DNA of 21,493 nt from Streptomyces sp. NRRL WC-3742 (GCF_000720635.1 NZ_JOCF01000104.1:1-21493); one strand, 5' to 3'. Shown: positions 7,494-15,559, numbered from the stretch's first letter. Notes: generated from the letters alone by a model not told the origin. Program-made: numbers and translations.

Positions 7494-8627
7494 TCAGCGG
7501 CCGAGCGCGAGGGCGGCGTAGGCGGCGAGGGAGGCGGTGCCGGGGGCGAAGTAGCCGGTGTGGCCGTGGGAGCCGGTGGCGGGCAGGGGGTGGGCGCCGA
7601 AGGCGGGGTCGGTGGGGTCGGCGCCGTGGCCGAGGCCGAGCAGCCGGACGTGCGGGACGTCGCCGATCCAGTCGGAGTCGTTGAGGGCGGTGGCGAACAC
7701 CGGGACGCGCGGGTCGAGTTCGCCTGCGGAGTCGACGCCCATGCCGGGGGAGCCGAGCACCACCAGCCGGGAGGCTTCGGCCGGGCCCGGGCGGGCGAGG
7801 CCGCAGACCACCGAGCCGTAGCTGTGGCAGAGGACGGTGGCCGGGGCCTGCGGGTGGGTGCTCGCGGCGAGGCCCTCGAGGAGGGCCCTCAGGCGGCCCG
7901 CGCCGGCCTCGGCGAGGCGTTCGGTGGCGGCGTCCGGGCCGAGGCCGACGGGGGTGGTGTACCCGGCCCAGGCGATCACCGCGGTGCGGGAGCCGGTCGC
8001 CCCGGTGGCCTCGTACAGGGCGCGGGCCATGCCGGCCGGGGTGCCGTACGGGTCGCTCGCGCGGTCGTAGCTGAGCAGGTCGATGTCCGAGCCGGGGACG
8101 ACCACGGCGGTGTGCGCGGCGTGGGCGAGGTCGCCGTACACCTCGGCGATCAGGCCGCGGCCGCGCGGGTCGAAGGCGAGGACCTGGCGGTGCCCGTCCA
8201 GCAGGGTGCGGTAGCGCTCGGCGCGGGTGCGGGCCGCCTGGTGGTCCTGCGGGGTGAGGGCGGGGTCGGCGGCGCGGGAGAGCTCCTCGGTGCGGGCGGC
8301 GGCGAGGGCCAGGGCGTTGGCCCGGTACCGGAGTTCGACCGGGGCGCCGTCCAGGTTGCCGGCCACCAGCGGGTGGCGGGCGATCAGCTCGTTCTGCTGC
8401 GCCGGGCTCAACTCGGCGAAGAACGCGGCGACTTCGGCCGCGGAGGCGGTGGCGGGGTCGGGCAGGCGCAGGCCCAGCGAGGTGTCGGCCGTCCAGGCGG
8501 CGCTGCCCGGGGGCGGGCCGGTGACGGCGGTCTGGGTGTCGGCCGCGGCCCACCCGCCCGCGCCGAGCATCACGGCCACCGCCAGTGCCCCGGCGGCGAC
8601 GGCCCGTCGGACCCGATTCGTTCCCAT
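7494..8627 (-). CDS. Secreted DUF1023-type alpha/beta hydrolase (paralogue 2)
   Basis: This encodes 377 aa, a clear paralogue of the product of 116-1327. It has a Sec signal peptide (residues 1-29, ending in WAAAD), the PPPGSAAW segment, the shared block VLAFDPRGRGLIAEVYGDL, the nucleophile elbow CHSYGS (S269), SDWIGDV (D319) and GHTGYF (H356). All three presumed catalytic residues are kept, so both copies should be active serine hydrolases. The ATG at 8627 follows a GGGGAACAGGGAC leader. It is the first gene of a two-gene operon with the acyltransferase. Upstream lie a perfect hairpin (8684-8711) and a 16-mer also found upstream of the neighbouring kinase gene, pointing to control by the adjacent two-component system. 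The substrate is unknown. Confidence 0.87.
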   Translation of the reverse strand: MGTNRVRRAVAAGALAVAVMLGAGGWAAADTQTAVTGPPPGSAAWTADTSLGLRLPDPATASAAEVAAFFAELSPAQQNELIARHPLVAGNLDGAPVELRYRANALALAAARTEELSRAADPALTPQDHQAARTRAERYRTLLDGHRQVLAFDPRGRGLIAEVYGDLAHAAHTAVVVPGSDIDLLSYDRASDPYGTPAGMARALYEATGATGSRTAVIAWAGYTTPVGLGPDAATERLAEAGAGRLRALLEGLAASTHPQAPATVLCHSYGSVVCGLARPGPAEASRLVVLGSPGMGVDSAGELDPRVPVFATALNDSDWIGDVPHVRLLGLGHGADPTDPAFGAHPLPATGSHGHTGYFAPGTASLAAYAALALGR

Positions 8628-8683
8628 GTCCCTGTTCCCCTCGTCGATTCGGTCGGCGACGAGGAGGAAGGTAGGAACGCGAC

Positions 8684-8711
8684 GGCCCCGCGGACGTCAC
8701 ACCGCGGGGCC
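8684..8711 (-). terminator. Hairpin between response regulator and hydrolase operon
   Basis: Perfect 10-bp arms GGCCCCGCGG (8684-8693) / CCGCGGGGCC (8702-8711) with an 8-nt loop, 45 bp past the response-regulator stop and 57 bp before the hydrolase start. It most simply terminates the kinase-regulator transcript. If the hydrolase promoter lies to its right, the hairpin would sit in the hydrolase leader and could act as an attenuator. Confidence 0.65.
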
Positions 8712-8716
8712 AACTC

Positions 8717-8732
8717 CGGGGTGATACCCGGG
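8717..8732. promoter_or_regulatory. Candidate operator, 16-mer copy A
   Basis: CGGGGTGATACCCGGG is identical to the 16-mer at 10806-10821. Its core GGGT-GA-TACCC is an imperfect inverted repeat, as expected for a dimeric regulator. It lies 24 bp past the response-regulator stop and 90 bp upstream of the hydrolase start. NarL-type regulators often bind their own promoter and a neighbouring target operon, so the response regulator at 8756-9430 is the first suspect. Confidence 0.6.
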
Positions 8733-8755
8733 GATCAACGGGGCTACTGCCGGAC

Positions 8756-9430
8756 CTACTGGCCGGGCGTCACGAGGCCCGACTCGTAGGCCAGGACGAC
8801 GGCCTGGGCCCGGTCGCGCAGGTCGAGCTTGGCGAGGATGCGCCCGATGTGGGTCTTGACGGTCTGTTCGGCGAGCACCAGATTCGCCGCGATCTCCTGG
8901 TTGGACAGGCCCCGGGCTATCAGCCCCAGCACCTCGGTCTCGCGCGGGGTCAGGCCGTTGAGCCGCAGCTTGGGGTCACGGCGCCGGGCGGGCCGGGTAC
9001 GGGCGAAGTCCTCGATGAGGCGGCGGGTGACGCTCGGCGCGAGCAGCGCCTCGCCGGCCGCGACGATGCGGACGGCGGCGATCAGGTCGGCGGGCGGGGC
9101 GTCCTTGAGGAGGAAGCCGCTGGCCCCGGCGCGCAGCGCCTCGTACACGTAGTCGTCCACGTCGAAGGTGGTCAGCATCAGCACCTTGGGCCGGTGGGCT
9201 CCCGGGACACTCGGGTCGAGCAGGTGCCGGGCGGCCTCCAGGCCGTCCATGACGGGCATGCGGACGTCCATCAGCACCACGTCCGGGTGGGTGCGGCCGA
9301 CGACCTCCAGGGCCTCGGCGCCGTCGGCCGCGTCCCCCACCACGTCGATGTCGCTCTGGGCGTTGAGCAGGGCGGCGAACCCGGCCCGCACCATGGCCTG
9401 GTCGTCGACGATGATCACGCGGATGGTCAT
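8756..9430 (-). CDS. NarL/FixJ-type response regulator
   Basis: This is a 224-aa two-component response regulator. The receiver domain (about 1-120) has the acidic pair D9-D10, phospho-acceptor D55 in VVLMDVRMP, T87/T88 in LMLTTFD and K109 in FLLKD. A LuxR-type helix-turn-helix follows (about 158-215; LTPRETEVLGLIARGLSNQEI, then TVKTHIGRILAKLDLRDRAQ). The kinase gene stop overlaps this ATG by 4 bp, so the two are translationally coupled partners. Phosphorylation would be expected to promote dimerisation and DNA binding. Likely sites are the identical 16-mers at 8717-8732 and 10806-10821, which would mean autoregulation plus control of the adjacent hydrolase-acyltransferase operon. The signal and targets are unproven. 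Confidence 0.95.
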   Translation of the reverse strand: MTIRVIIVDDQAMVRAGFAALLNAQSDIDVVGDAADGAEALEVVGRTHPDVVLMDVRMPVMDGLEAARHLLDPSVPGAHRPKVLMLTTFDVDDYVYEALRAGASGFLLKDAPPADLIAAVRIVAAGEALLAPSVTRRLIEDFARTRPARRRDPKLRLNGLTPRETEVLGLIARGLSNQEIAANLVLAEQTVKTHIGRILAKLDLRDRAQAVVLAYESGLVTPGQ

Positions 9431-10731
9431 GCGGGCGTCTCCTGGACTGGATCGATCGGCAGAACGGCGGCCACCTTGAAGCCGCCGTCCGGCAGCGGGC
9501 CGGTGTCCAGACTGCCATCCGCCAGCCGGACCCGTTCACGCATGCCGACCAGCCCGTGCCCGGTGCCCTCGGCGGACGCCTCCAGGGACTCGGTGCGCTC
9601 CGGCGGGGGCGCGTTGACGACCGTCAGCCGCAGCTGCGGTCCGTCCGAGGCCAGCGACACCCAGGTGCGCGCCCCGGGCGCGTGGCGCACGACGTTGGCC
9701 AGCGCCTCCTGCACGATCCGGTACGCGGACAGGGCGAGGGCCTGCGGCACCCACTCCACCAGCCCGTCCTCGACGGCGAGTTCGACGGGCACCCCGGCCC
9801 TGGCCACCGTCTCGACCAGCTGGCCGAGCTGGGGCAGGCCCGGCTGCGGGGCCCGGCCGGTGGAGGACTCCTCGCTGCGCAGCACGCCGAGCAGCCGGCG
9901 CATCTCGGCCATCGAGGCGCGGGCGCCGTCCGCGATCGCGGTGAACTCCTCGGCGGCGGCGGCCGGTACGCCCTCGATCCGGTAGGGCGCGCTGGCGGCC
10001 TGCACGGCGATCACCGACATGTGGTGGGCGACGACGTCGTGCAACTCCCGGGCGATGCGGGTGCGTTCCTCCAGCAGAGTGCGCCGTTCGCGCTCGACCT
10101 CGCTGATGTGCTCCTGCTCGCTGAGCAGCCGCCGGGCCTCGGCGCGGTCGCGCACGGCCCAGCCGAGCAGCAGGGCGGCGCCGCTGAGGGCGATGAGCAG
10201 CACGGTGGTGCCGTCCGCGAGGCGGGGCAGGCCGAGGGCGGTGGTGACGACGGTGAGCAGCACGGTGGCGACCCAGACCGAGATCACGGTGGCCCGGCGC
10301 TCGCGCAGCCCGAGGGCGAGCAGCAGGACGACGTACGAGATGATCATCGGCGCCGTCCACGGCCAGCCGCCCATCAGCTGCGTGTGGCGGGCGGTGACGG
10401 CGGCGGTGGTGACCATGGCGGCCGCGCTGATCCACCAGGCGGCCAGCGGCCGGGTGATGGCGAGCAGCAGCGGGGTGCTCTGGGCAAGGGTCAGGGCGGC
10501 GCAGACGGGCATGGCCAGGCCGTAGAAGGCGTTCAGGAGCGCGATCCCGCTGGGGATCAGCGCGAACAGGAGGATCAGCGCGAGGACGTACGGGAACAGG
10601 CGGACCCAGCGGCGGCGGGAGCTGCCGAACAGCGGGGTGGGTTCGCCGTGCGGGGTGGTGAGGTGGTGGTGCAGGGCGCGCAGCTGCCGGGTGGCGAAGG
10701 CGCGGGTGTCGGGGGCGGTGGGTGTCTTCAT
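9427..10731 (-). CDS. Membrane sensor histidine kinase (HisKA_3/NarX-type)
   Basis: This is a 434-aa sensor kinase. About six hydrophobic segments lie between residues 45 and 195 with short loops, so there is no large extracellular sensor domain; sensing is probably within the membrane. A short coiled region (RLLSEQEHISEVERERR) leads into the dimerisation/phosphotransfer helix EERTRIARELHDVVAHHMS, where H231 is the phosphorylated histidine. The ATP-binding domain shows the N box NVVRHA (about 346-351) and the G box GTGHGLVGMRERV (389-401). It overlaps the response regulator by 4 bp. The promoter must lie in the 100 bp after the TetR gene, where a TACCCGGGTAC pair and the shared 16-mer occur. 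The activating signal is unknown; envelope stress would fit the exported targets. Confidence 0.95.
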   Translation of the reverse strand: MKTPTAPDTRAFATRQLRALHHHLTTPHGEPTPLFGSSRRRWVRLFPYVLALILLFALIPSGIALLNAFYGLAMPVCAALTLAQSTPLLLAITRPLAAWWISAAAMVTTAAVTARHTQLMGGWPWTAPMIISYVVLLLALGLRERRATVISVWVATVLLTVVTTALGLPRLADGTTVLLIALSGAALLLGWAVRDRAEARRLLSEQEHISEVERERRTLLEERTRIARELHDVVAHHMSVIAVQAASAPYRIEGVPAAAAEEFTAIADGARASMAEMRRLLGVLRSEESSTGRAPQPGLPQLGQLVETVARAGVPVELAVEDGLVEWVPQALALSAYRIVQEALANVVRHAPGARTWVSLASDGPQLRLTVVNAPPPERTESLEASAEGTGHGLVGMRERVRLADGSLDTGPLPDGGFKVAAVLPIDPVQETPA

Positions 10732-10795
10732 CGCCGGCCAGCCTAGGAGGGCAGCTCGCGCGGGGCGTCGGACCGGAGCGCGAACTTTCGGGGGC

Positions 10796-10824
10796 TACCC
10801 GGGTACGGGGTGATACCCGGGTAC
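10796..10824. promoter_or_regulatory. Candidate operator region: paired TACCCGGGTAC palindromes plus 16-mer copy B
   Basis: TACCCGGGTAC occurs twice, at 10796-10806 and 10814-10824, with an 18-bp centre-to-centre offset, and the 16-mer CGGGGTGATACCCGGG spans 10806-10821. The block starts 61 bp beyond the TetR stop-facing end of the gap and lies 65-93 bp upstream of the kinase start, the right place for a regulator of the kinase-regulator operon. Binding by the response regulator or by the adjacent TetR protein are both possible. Confidence 0.6.
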
Positions 10825-10832
10825 GACATCCC

Positions 10833-11492
10833 CTACGGGTGCCAGTGGCCGGCCAGCGCCGGGCCGAGCTGGTCGAGGTGGCGCTCGATCACCCGGACCA
10901 TGCCCTCGGGGCCGGGCGGCTGCTGCTCGGCCGTCCAGGACAGGTGGGCGGCGCGGACCAGGCCCCCGAAGACGGCGGCCAGGACGACCGGGCGCAGGTC
11001 CCGGGCCGGGTCGACGCCCTCGCGCTCGGCGAGCACCCGGACGACCGCTCGCTCCTGCTCGGTGACCCGGCGCAGGTGGGCGGCGAGCAGCGCGGGGGTG
11101 TCCTCGATGATCCGCAGGAGCTCCAGGGCGCTGCCGATGGAGCCGGGGCCGGTGGGTTCGGCGTCGCCGAGGTCGCGCCAGGCTTTGACGATCGAGGCGC
11201 GCAGGGCCTCCAGCGGCGTCTCCTCGGCGGGCCGGTGGCGCAGGCACTCCATGAAGTAGTCCTCGGCGTCGGCCATGACGGCGAGCGCGACCTCGTCCTT
11301 GTTGGCGAAGTAGCGGAAGAAGGTGCGCTGGGAGACGTCGACGGCGGAGGCGATCTCGTCGACGGTCGTGCGGGCGAAGCCCTGGCGGAGGAAGAGCACG
11401 TGGGCGGCCTGGACGAGGGCGGCCCTGGTCTGCTGCTTCCTGCGTTCCCGCAGCCCGGTCGGCCGCTCCGGGGCGGTGGTGCGAGCGGCCAT
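10833..11492 (-). CDS. TetR-family transcriptional regulator
   Basis: This encodes about 219 aa. The N-terminal helix-turn-helix is typical of TetR/AcrR: LRERRKQQTRAALVQAAHVLFLRQGFARTTVDEIASAVDVSQRTFFRYFANKDEVA, roughly residues 14-70. The C-terminal part (about 90-219) is the variable ligand-binding region, resembling the MftR/AcrR-like C-terminal domains in actinobacteria. I chose the ATG at 11492 because GGAAGG sits 5 nt upstream; another in-frame start at 11531 would add 13 residues overlapping the leader. It lies between aceE, from which a strong terminator separates it, and the kinase operon. Its targets are unknown; candidates are its own promoter, the TACCCGGGTAC pair just downstream, or TACCGATCGGTA upstream of aceE. 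Confidence 0.9.
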   Translation of the reverse strand: MAARTTAPERPTGLRERRKQQTRAALVQAAHVLFLRQGFARTTVDEIASAVDVSQRTFFRYFANKDEVALAVMADAEDYFMECLRHRPAEETPLEALRASIVKAWRDLGDAEPTGPGSIGSALELLRIIEDTPALLAAHLRRVTEQERAVVRVLAEREGVDPARDLRPVVLAAVFGGLVRAAHLSWTAEQQPPGPEGMVRVIERHLDQLGPALAGHWHP

Positions 11493-11551
11493 GGGGACCT
11501 TCCGGGGCGGCGCGGGTGAGACGGGGGTCACAACCTTAGCGTCACGGCACG

Positions 11552-11591
11552 GAGGAGGGCCGGACCCCCGTACGGGAGTCCGGCCCTCCTC
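11552..11591 (-). terminator. Terminator of aceE
   Basis: Perfect 14-bp arms (11552-11565 and 11578-11591), with the interior able to extend the stem through CCCG/CGGG around a small bulge. It lies 17 bp past the aceE stop on the minus strand and 60 bp before the TetR start, so it isolates aceE from the regulator genes. Confidence 0.88.
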
Positions 11592-11607
11592 GGGTGCTAG
11601 CCGGTGA

Positions 11608-14358
11608 TCAGGCGTCGCCGCCGGCGGCGCCCGGGTCGGCCGCGGCCACGTCGAGCAGCTGGTAGCGGTCGATCGCGTCCTTCAGCGCCGAGCGGTCGAC
11701 CTTGCCCTGCTTGGCGAGCTCGGTGAGCACCGCCAGCACGACCGACTGCGCGTCGATGTGGAAGAAGCGACGGGCCGCGCCACGGGTGTCGGCGAAGCCG
11801 AAGCCGTCGGCGCCCAGCGACTGGTACTGGCCCGGCACCCAGCGGGCGATCTGGTCCGGCACCGCGCGCATCCAGTCGGACACCGCGACGACCGGGCCCT
11901 CGGCGCCCTGGAGCTTCTGCGTGACGTACGGCACGCGCTGCGGCTCCTCGGGGTGCAGCAGGTTGAACTCCTCGGCCTCCACCGCGTCGCGGCGCAGCTC
12001 GTTCCAGGAGGTCGCGGACCAGACGTCGGCCTTGACGTTCCACTCCTCGGCGAGGATGCGCTGGGCCTCCAGGGCCCACGGCACGGCCACGCCGGAGGCG
12101 AGGATCTGGGCCGGGATCTGGCCGGCGGCGCCCGGGGCGTACTTGTGCAGACCCTTGAGGATGCCCTCGACGTCCACGTTCTCGGGCTCGGCCGGCATCC
12201 TGATCGGCTCGTTGTACACGGTGAGGTAGTAGAAGACGTCCTCGCCGTTCGGGTGCTCGGCACTGGTGCCGTACATCCGGCGCAGACCGTCCTGGACGAT
12301 GTGCGCGATCTCGAAGCCGTACGCCGGGTCGTACGCGACGACGCCCGGGTTGGTCGAGGCCAGCAGGTGCGAGTGGCCGTCGGCGTGCTGCAGGCCCTCA
12401 CCGGTCAGGGTGGTGCGGCCGGCGGTGGCGCCGAGGACGAAGCCGCGGGCCAGCTGGTCGGCCATCTGCCAGAACTGGTCGCCGGTGCGCTGGAACCCGA
12501 ACATCGAGTAGAAGACGTACACCGGGATCAGCGGCTCGCCGTGGGTGGCGTAGGAGGAGCCGGCGGCGATCAGCGAGGCGGTGCAGCCCGCCTCGGAGAT
12601 GCCGTCGTGCAGCATCTGGCCCTTCGGCGACTCCTTGTAGGCCAGGAGCAGGTCGCGGTCGACCGACTCGTAGGTCTGGCCCAGCGGGTTGTAGATCTTC
12701 GCCGAGGGGAACAGCGAGTCCATGCCGAAGGTGCGGTACTCGTCGGGCGCGATCGGCACGAAGCGGTTGCCGATGCCCTTGTCCCGCATGAGGTCCTTGA
12801 GCAGCCGGACGAACGCCATGGTGGTGGCGATGGTCTGGTTGCCGGAGCCCTTCTTGACGGCCTTGTAGGCGTCCTCGCCCGGCAGTTCCAGCTTGCGCGG
12901 GCGCACCTTGCGGGTGGGCACGTAGCCGCCGAGCTCCTGCCGGCGGTCGTGCATGTACTGGATCTCCTCCGAGTCGCGACCCGGGTGGTAGTAGGGCGGG
13001 TAGCCCTCGTCCAGCTGCTTGTCGGTGATCGGCAGGTGCAGCCGGTCGCGGAAGCGCTTCAGGTCCTCGACCGTCAGCTTCTTCATCTGGTGGGTGGCGT
13101 TGCGGCCCTCGAAGTTGGGGCCAAGCGTCCAGCCCTTGACCGTCTGGGCGAGGATGACCGTCGGCTGGCCCTTGTGCTCGCGGGCGGCCTTGAACGCGGC
13201 GTAGACCTTCTTGTGGTCGTGGCCGCCGCGGCCCAGGTGCTGGATCTGCTGGTCGGTCATGTTCTCGACCATGGCGCGCAGGCGCAGGTCGCTGCCGAAG
13301 AAGTGCTCGCGGATGTAGTCACCGGTCTCGGTGGCGTACGTCTGGAACTGGCCGTCCGGCGTGGTGTTCATCTTGTTCACCAGGACGCCGTCGCGGTCCT
13401 GCGCGAGCAGCGGGTCCCAGCTGCGGTCCCAGATGAGCTTGATCACGTTCCAGCCGGCACCCCGGAACTGGGACTCCAGCTCCTGGATGATCTTGCCGTT
13501 GCCGCGGACCGGGCCGTCGAGGCGCTGCAGGTTGCAGTTGACGACGAAGGTCAGGTTGTCCAGGCCCTCACGGGCGGCCAGGGACAGCTGGCCGAGCGAC
13601 TCGGGCTCGTCCATCTCGCCGTCGCCCAGGAAGGCGTACACGTGCGAGTCGGAGGTGTCCTTGATGCCGCGGTGCTCCAGGTAGCGGTTCATCCGGGCCT
13701 GGTAGATCGCGCCGAGGGGGCCGAGGCCCATCGAGACGGTCGGGAACTCCCAGAAGTCCGGCATGAGCCGCGGGTGCGGGTAGCTGGAGAGGCCGTACGG
13801 GGCCTTCGACTTCTCCTGGCGGAACGCGTCGAGCTGCTGCTCGGTGAGTCGGTCCAGCAGGAAGGCGCGGGCGTAGATGCCGGGGGAGGCGTGGCCCTGG
13901 AAGAAGATCTGGTCGCCGGACTCGCCCTCGGCGTCCTTGCCGCGGAAGAAGTAGTTGAAGCCCACGTCGTAGAGCGACGCGGAGGACGCGAAGGTGGCGA
14001 TGTGGCCACCGACGCCGATGCCCGGGCGCTGGGCCCGGGAGACCATCACGGCCGCGTTCCAGCGGGTCGCGTTCAGGATCTTGCGCTCGATCTCCTCGTT
14101 GCCGGGGAAGAACGGCTCGTCCTTGGTGGCGATGGTGTTGACGTAGTCGGTGCTGCGCATCTCGGGCACGGCGACACGCTTCTCGCGGGCGCGCTCGATC
14201 AGCCGCAGCATCAGGTAACGGGCACGCTCACGCCCCCGCTCGTCGATGGCCGCATCGAGCGACTCCAGCCATTCCGCGGTCTCCTCGGGATCGAAGTCCG
14301 GGACCTGACTCGGAAGGCCACCAATGATGATCGGGTTGCGATCGGTTCCGGAAGCCAC
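11608..14358 (-). CDS. aceE: Pyruvate dehydrogenase E1 component, homodimeric type
   Basis: This is a 916-aa thiamine-diphosphate enzyme that decarboxylates pyruvate and passes the acetyl group to the lipoyl E2 in the pyruvate dehydrogenase complex, linking glycolysis to the TCA cycle. Length and motifs match the single-chain AceE of Gram-negatives and actinobacteria rather than the split alpha/beta form. Visible motifs include [20 protein letters not shown] (about 111-130), [12 protein letters not shown] (155-166) and the ThDP/Mg motif from [10 protein letters not shown] (245-254) to NCNLQRLDG (274-282). The GTG start at 14358 has GAAGGA about 6 bp upstream. E2 and lipoate genes are not in the window. 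It is transcribed alone, divergently from the DUF3052 gene, with a perfect TACCGATCGGTA palindrome about 82 bp upstream that could be an operator. Confidence 0.97.
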   Translation of the reverse strand: MASGTDRNPIIIGGLPSQVPDFDPEETAEWLESLDAAIDERGRERARYLMLRLIERAREKRVAVPEMRSTDYVNTIATKDEPFFPGNEEIERKILNATRWNAAVMVSRAQRPGIGVGGHIATFASSASLYDVGFNYFFRGKDAEGESGDQIFFQGHASPGIYARAFLLDRLTEQQLDAFRQEKSKAPYGLSSYPHPRLMPDFWEFPTVSMGLGPLGAIYQARMNRYLEHRGIKDTSDSHVYAFLGDGEMDEPESLGQLSLAAREGLDNLTFVVNCNLQRLDGPVRGNGKIIQELESQFRGAGWNVIKLIWDRSWDPLLAQDRDGVLVNKMNTTPDGQFQTYATETGDYIREHFFGSDLRLRAMVENMTDQQIQHLGRGGHDHKKVYAAFKAAREHKGQPTVILAQTVKGWTLGPNFEGRNATHQMKKLTVEDLKRFRDRLHLPITDKQLDEGYPPYYHPGRDSEEIQYMHDRRQELGGYVPTRKVRPRKLELPGEDAYKAVKKGSGNQTIATTMAFVRLLKDLMRDKGIGNRFVPIAPDEYRTFGMDSLFPSAKIYNPLGQTYESVDRDLLLAYKESPKGQMLHDGISEAGCTASLIAAGSSYATHGEPLIPVYVFYSMFGFQRTGDQFWQMADQLARGFVLGATAGRTTLTGEGLQHADGHSHLLASTNPGVVAYDPAYGFEIAHIVQDGLRRMYGTSAEHPNGEDVFYYLTVYNEPIRMPAEPENVDVEGILKGLHKYAPGAAGQIPAQILASGVAVPWALEAQRILAEEWNVKADVWSATSWNELRRDAVEAEEFNLLHPEEPQRVPYVTQKLQGAEGPVVAVSDWMRAVPDQIARWVPGQYQSLGADGFGFADTRGAARRFFHIDAQSVVLAVLTELAKQGKVDRSALKDAIDRYQLLDVAAADPGAAGGDA

Positions 14359-14875
14359 GCTGTTCCTTCACTGTCGGTCGAAACTGAGGTGTGTCGCGCC
14401 GCCTCCATCGTGCTACCGCGCTCGGAGATCCGTCATCTCTACCGATCGGTAACCGTTCCGCCCGGTGGGGCGGGACGGTCTGGCGGTGTGCGGCGCCGAC
14501 TTCGTCGGCCGCGCCGCGCACCCCCGGGTGTTACGAACAGAGGTGGTCCGACCTGGTGTCCCGTCCACCCGATGGCGGGCGGCCGGGGTGAGGGCCAACA
14601 GGAGACTCTACGCCCGCGCACGCGCGGACCAGAATGCCGTTCGCATCTCGGGCATGCGTACGGCCTGTGGGCCGGGACCACCCGAAGCATCCTTGTCCCA
14701 CGCAGAGAAGGGCAAATCGGTGTGATTCGCGACACGTCGACCGGCGTGTCCCCCTGTGACACGTCAACCTTTGGAGGGGATCGGGGGTCGGGTACTTGCG
14801 CGAACCGCCGCGCCCGTGTGGACTACGGCCACAGCCTCGGCGCCGACGCCGAGCCGAATACTGGAGGTTATTCCC
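14359..14875. other. Divergent promoter region between aceE and the DUF3052 gene
   Basis: These 517 bp must carry promoters for both divergent genes. Visible structure: palindrome TACCGATCGGTA at 14440-14451; hairpin GCCGAC-TTC-GTCGGC at 14495-14509; CACCCCCGGGTG at 14519-14530; and direct repeats GACACGTC(G/A)ACC at 14731-14742 and 14758-14769, with a GTGTC (14746-14750) giving an inverted match to the first. I see no coding sequence with a convincing start here and could not assign -35/-10 elements with confidence. Confidence 0.5.
14440..14451. promoter_or_regulatory. Perfect 12-bp palindrome upstream of aceE
   Basis: TACCGATCGGTA is fully self-complementary and lies 82-93 bp upstream of the aceE GTG, overlapping CGGTAACCG (14447-14455). 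Size and symmetry fit a TetR-type or other dimeric repressor site. No binding partner can be named from sequence. Confidence 0.4.
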
Positions 14876-15313
14876 GTGAGCGCGACCGCGGATCCCGCGG
14901 ACAAGTCCAACCCGGCAACCCGTCTCGCCTTCGAAGAGGGCCAGATCGTTCAGGAGCTGGGGTACGACGACGATACTGACCAGGACCTCCGCCAAGGCAT
15001 CGAGGAGCTCACCGGGACGGATCTCGTCGACGAGGACTACGACGACGTCGCCGACGCCGTCCTGCTGTGGCATCGCGACGACGACGGGGACCTCACCGAC
15101 GCCCTCGTCGACGCGCTGGAGTACCTCGCGGAGGGCGGCCTGATCTGGCTGCTCACGCCGAAGACCGGCCGGGACGGGCACATCGAGGCGTCCGACATCG
15201 CCGACGCGGCCAAGACCGCCGGCCTGTCGCAGACCAGCTCGATCGCCGTCGCCAAGGACTGGGCGGCCACCCGGCTCACGACCAAGTCGACCAAGCCGAC
15301 CGGCAAGCGCTGA
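14876..15313 (+). CDS. DUF3052 family protein
   Basis: This encodes about 145 aa, acidic and cytosolic, with no signal peptide or membrane segment. It matches the actinobacterial DUF3052 family: the N-terminal part has [20 protein letters not shown], an acidic middle ([23 protein letters not shown]) and [23 protein letters not shown], ending in a Lys/Thr-rich tail. The GTG at 14876 was chosen because GGAGG lies 8 bp upstream; an in-frame ATG at 14756 would add 40 residues with no matching character. It is divergent from aceE and followed by a very strong terminator, then ahpE. From memory, mycobacteria keep an aceE / DUF3052-like / ahpE neighbourhood too, suggesting a conserved role near pyruvate dehydrogenase or redox control. 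No biochemical function is assigned. Confidence 0.85.
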   Translation: MSATADPADKSNPATRLAFEEGQIVQELGYDDDTDQDLRQGIEELTGTDLVDEDYDDVADAVLLWHRDDDGDLTDALVDALEYLAEGGLIWLLTPKTGRDGHIEASDIADAAKTAGLSQTSSIAVAKDWAATRLTTKSTKPTGKR

Positions 15314-15342
15314 CCCCAGCGATCGCCCCAGCGCAGAGCCCC

Positions 15343-15388
15343 GCACCGGGCCCCGCCGGAGTCTCACCACTCCGGCGGGGCCCGGTGC
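15343..15388 (+). terminator. Terminator of the DUF3052 gene
   Basis: Perfect 20-bp arms (15343-15362 and 15369-15388) with a 6-nt loop, followed by CTTTT. This is the strongest intrinsic terminator in the window and lies 29 bp past the stop codon. Confidence 0.95.
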
Positions 15389-15425
15389 CTTTTCGCGCCT
15401 CGGGCTGCGGGTTCGGTGCCGGTCC

Positions 15426-15546
15426 GCCGCCGATCTGCCGCCGATCTGCCGAGGGGCCGCCGAGGGGCCGCCGAGGGGCCGCCGAGGGTTTTGCGAGGGG
15501 CCGCCGCTCGTCCGCCGCCCGTCCGCCGCCCGTCCGCCGCAGGTTC
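15426..15546. repeat. Array of about eleven 11-bp units (GCCG + 7 variable bases)
   Basis: Units begin at 15426, 15437, 15448, 15459, 15470, 15481, 15492, 15503, 15514, 15525 and 15536. Almost all start GCCG (one starts TGCG). The variable part falls into three runs: CCGATCT twice, AGGGGCC three times (with AGGGTTT and AGGGGCC after it), and CCCGTCC/CTCGTCC three times. The 11-bp step is not a multiple of three and is close to one helical turn. It sits about 130-250 bp upstream of ahpE. Confidence 0.85.
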
Positions 15547-15559
15547 GCCCAGGGCGAAC
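15543..15559. promoter_or_regulatory. 17-bp palindrome upstream of ahpE
   Basis: GTTCGCCCAGGGCGAAC is a perfect 8-1-8 palindrome overlapping the end of the 11-bp array, about 120 bp upstream of the ahpE start. It is a candidate operator for a dimeric regulator. Confidence 0.45.

Noticed and set aside
11758..14979. 1073-codon open frame on the plus strand
   Set aside because: It is the antisense shadow of aceE and then runs through the intergenic region; no domain or ribosome binding site supports it.
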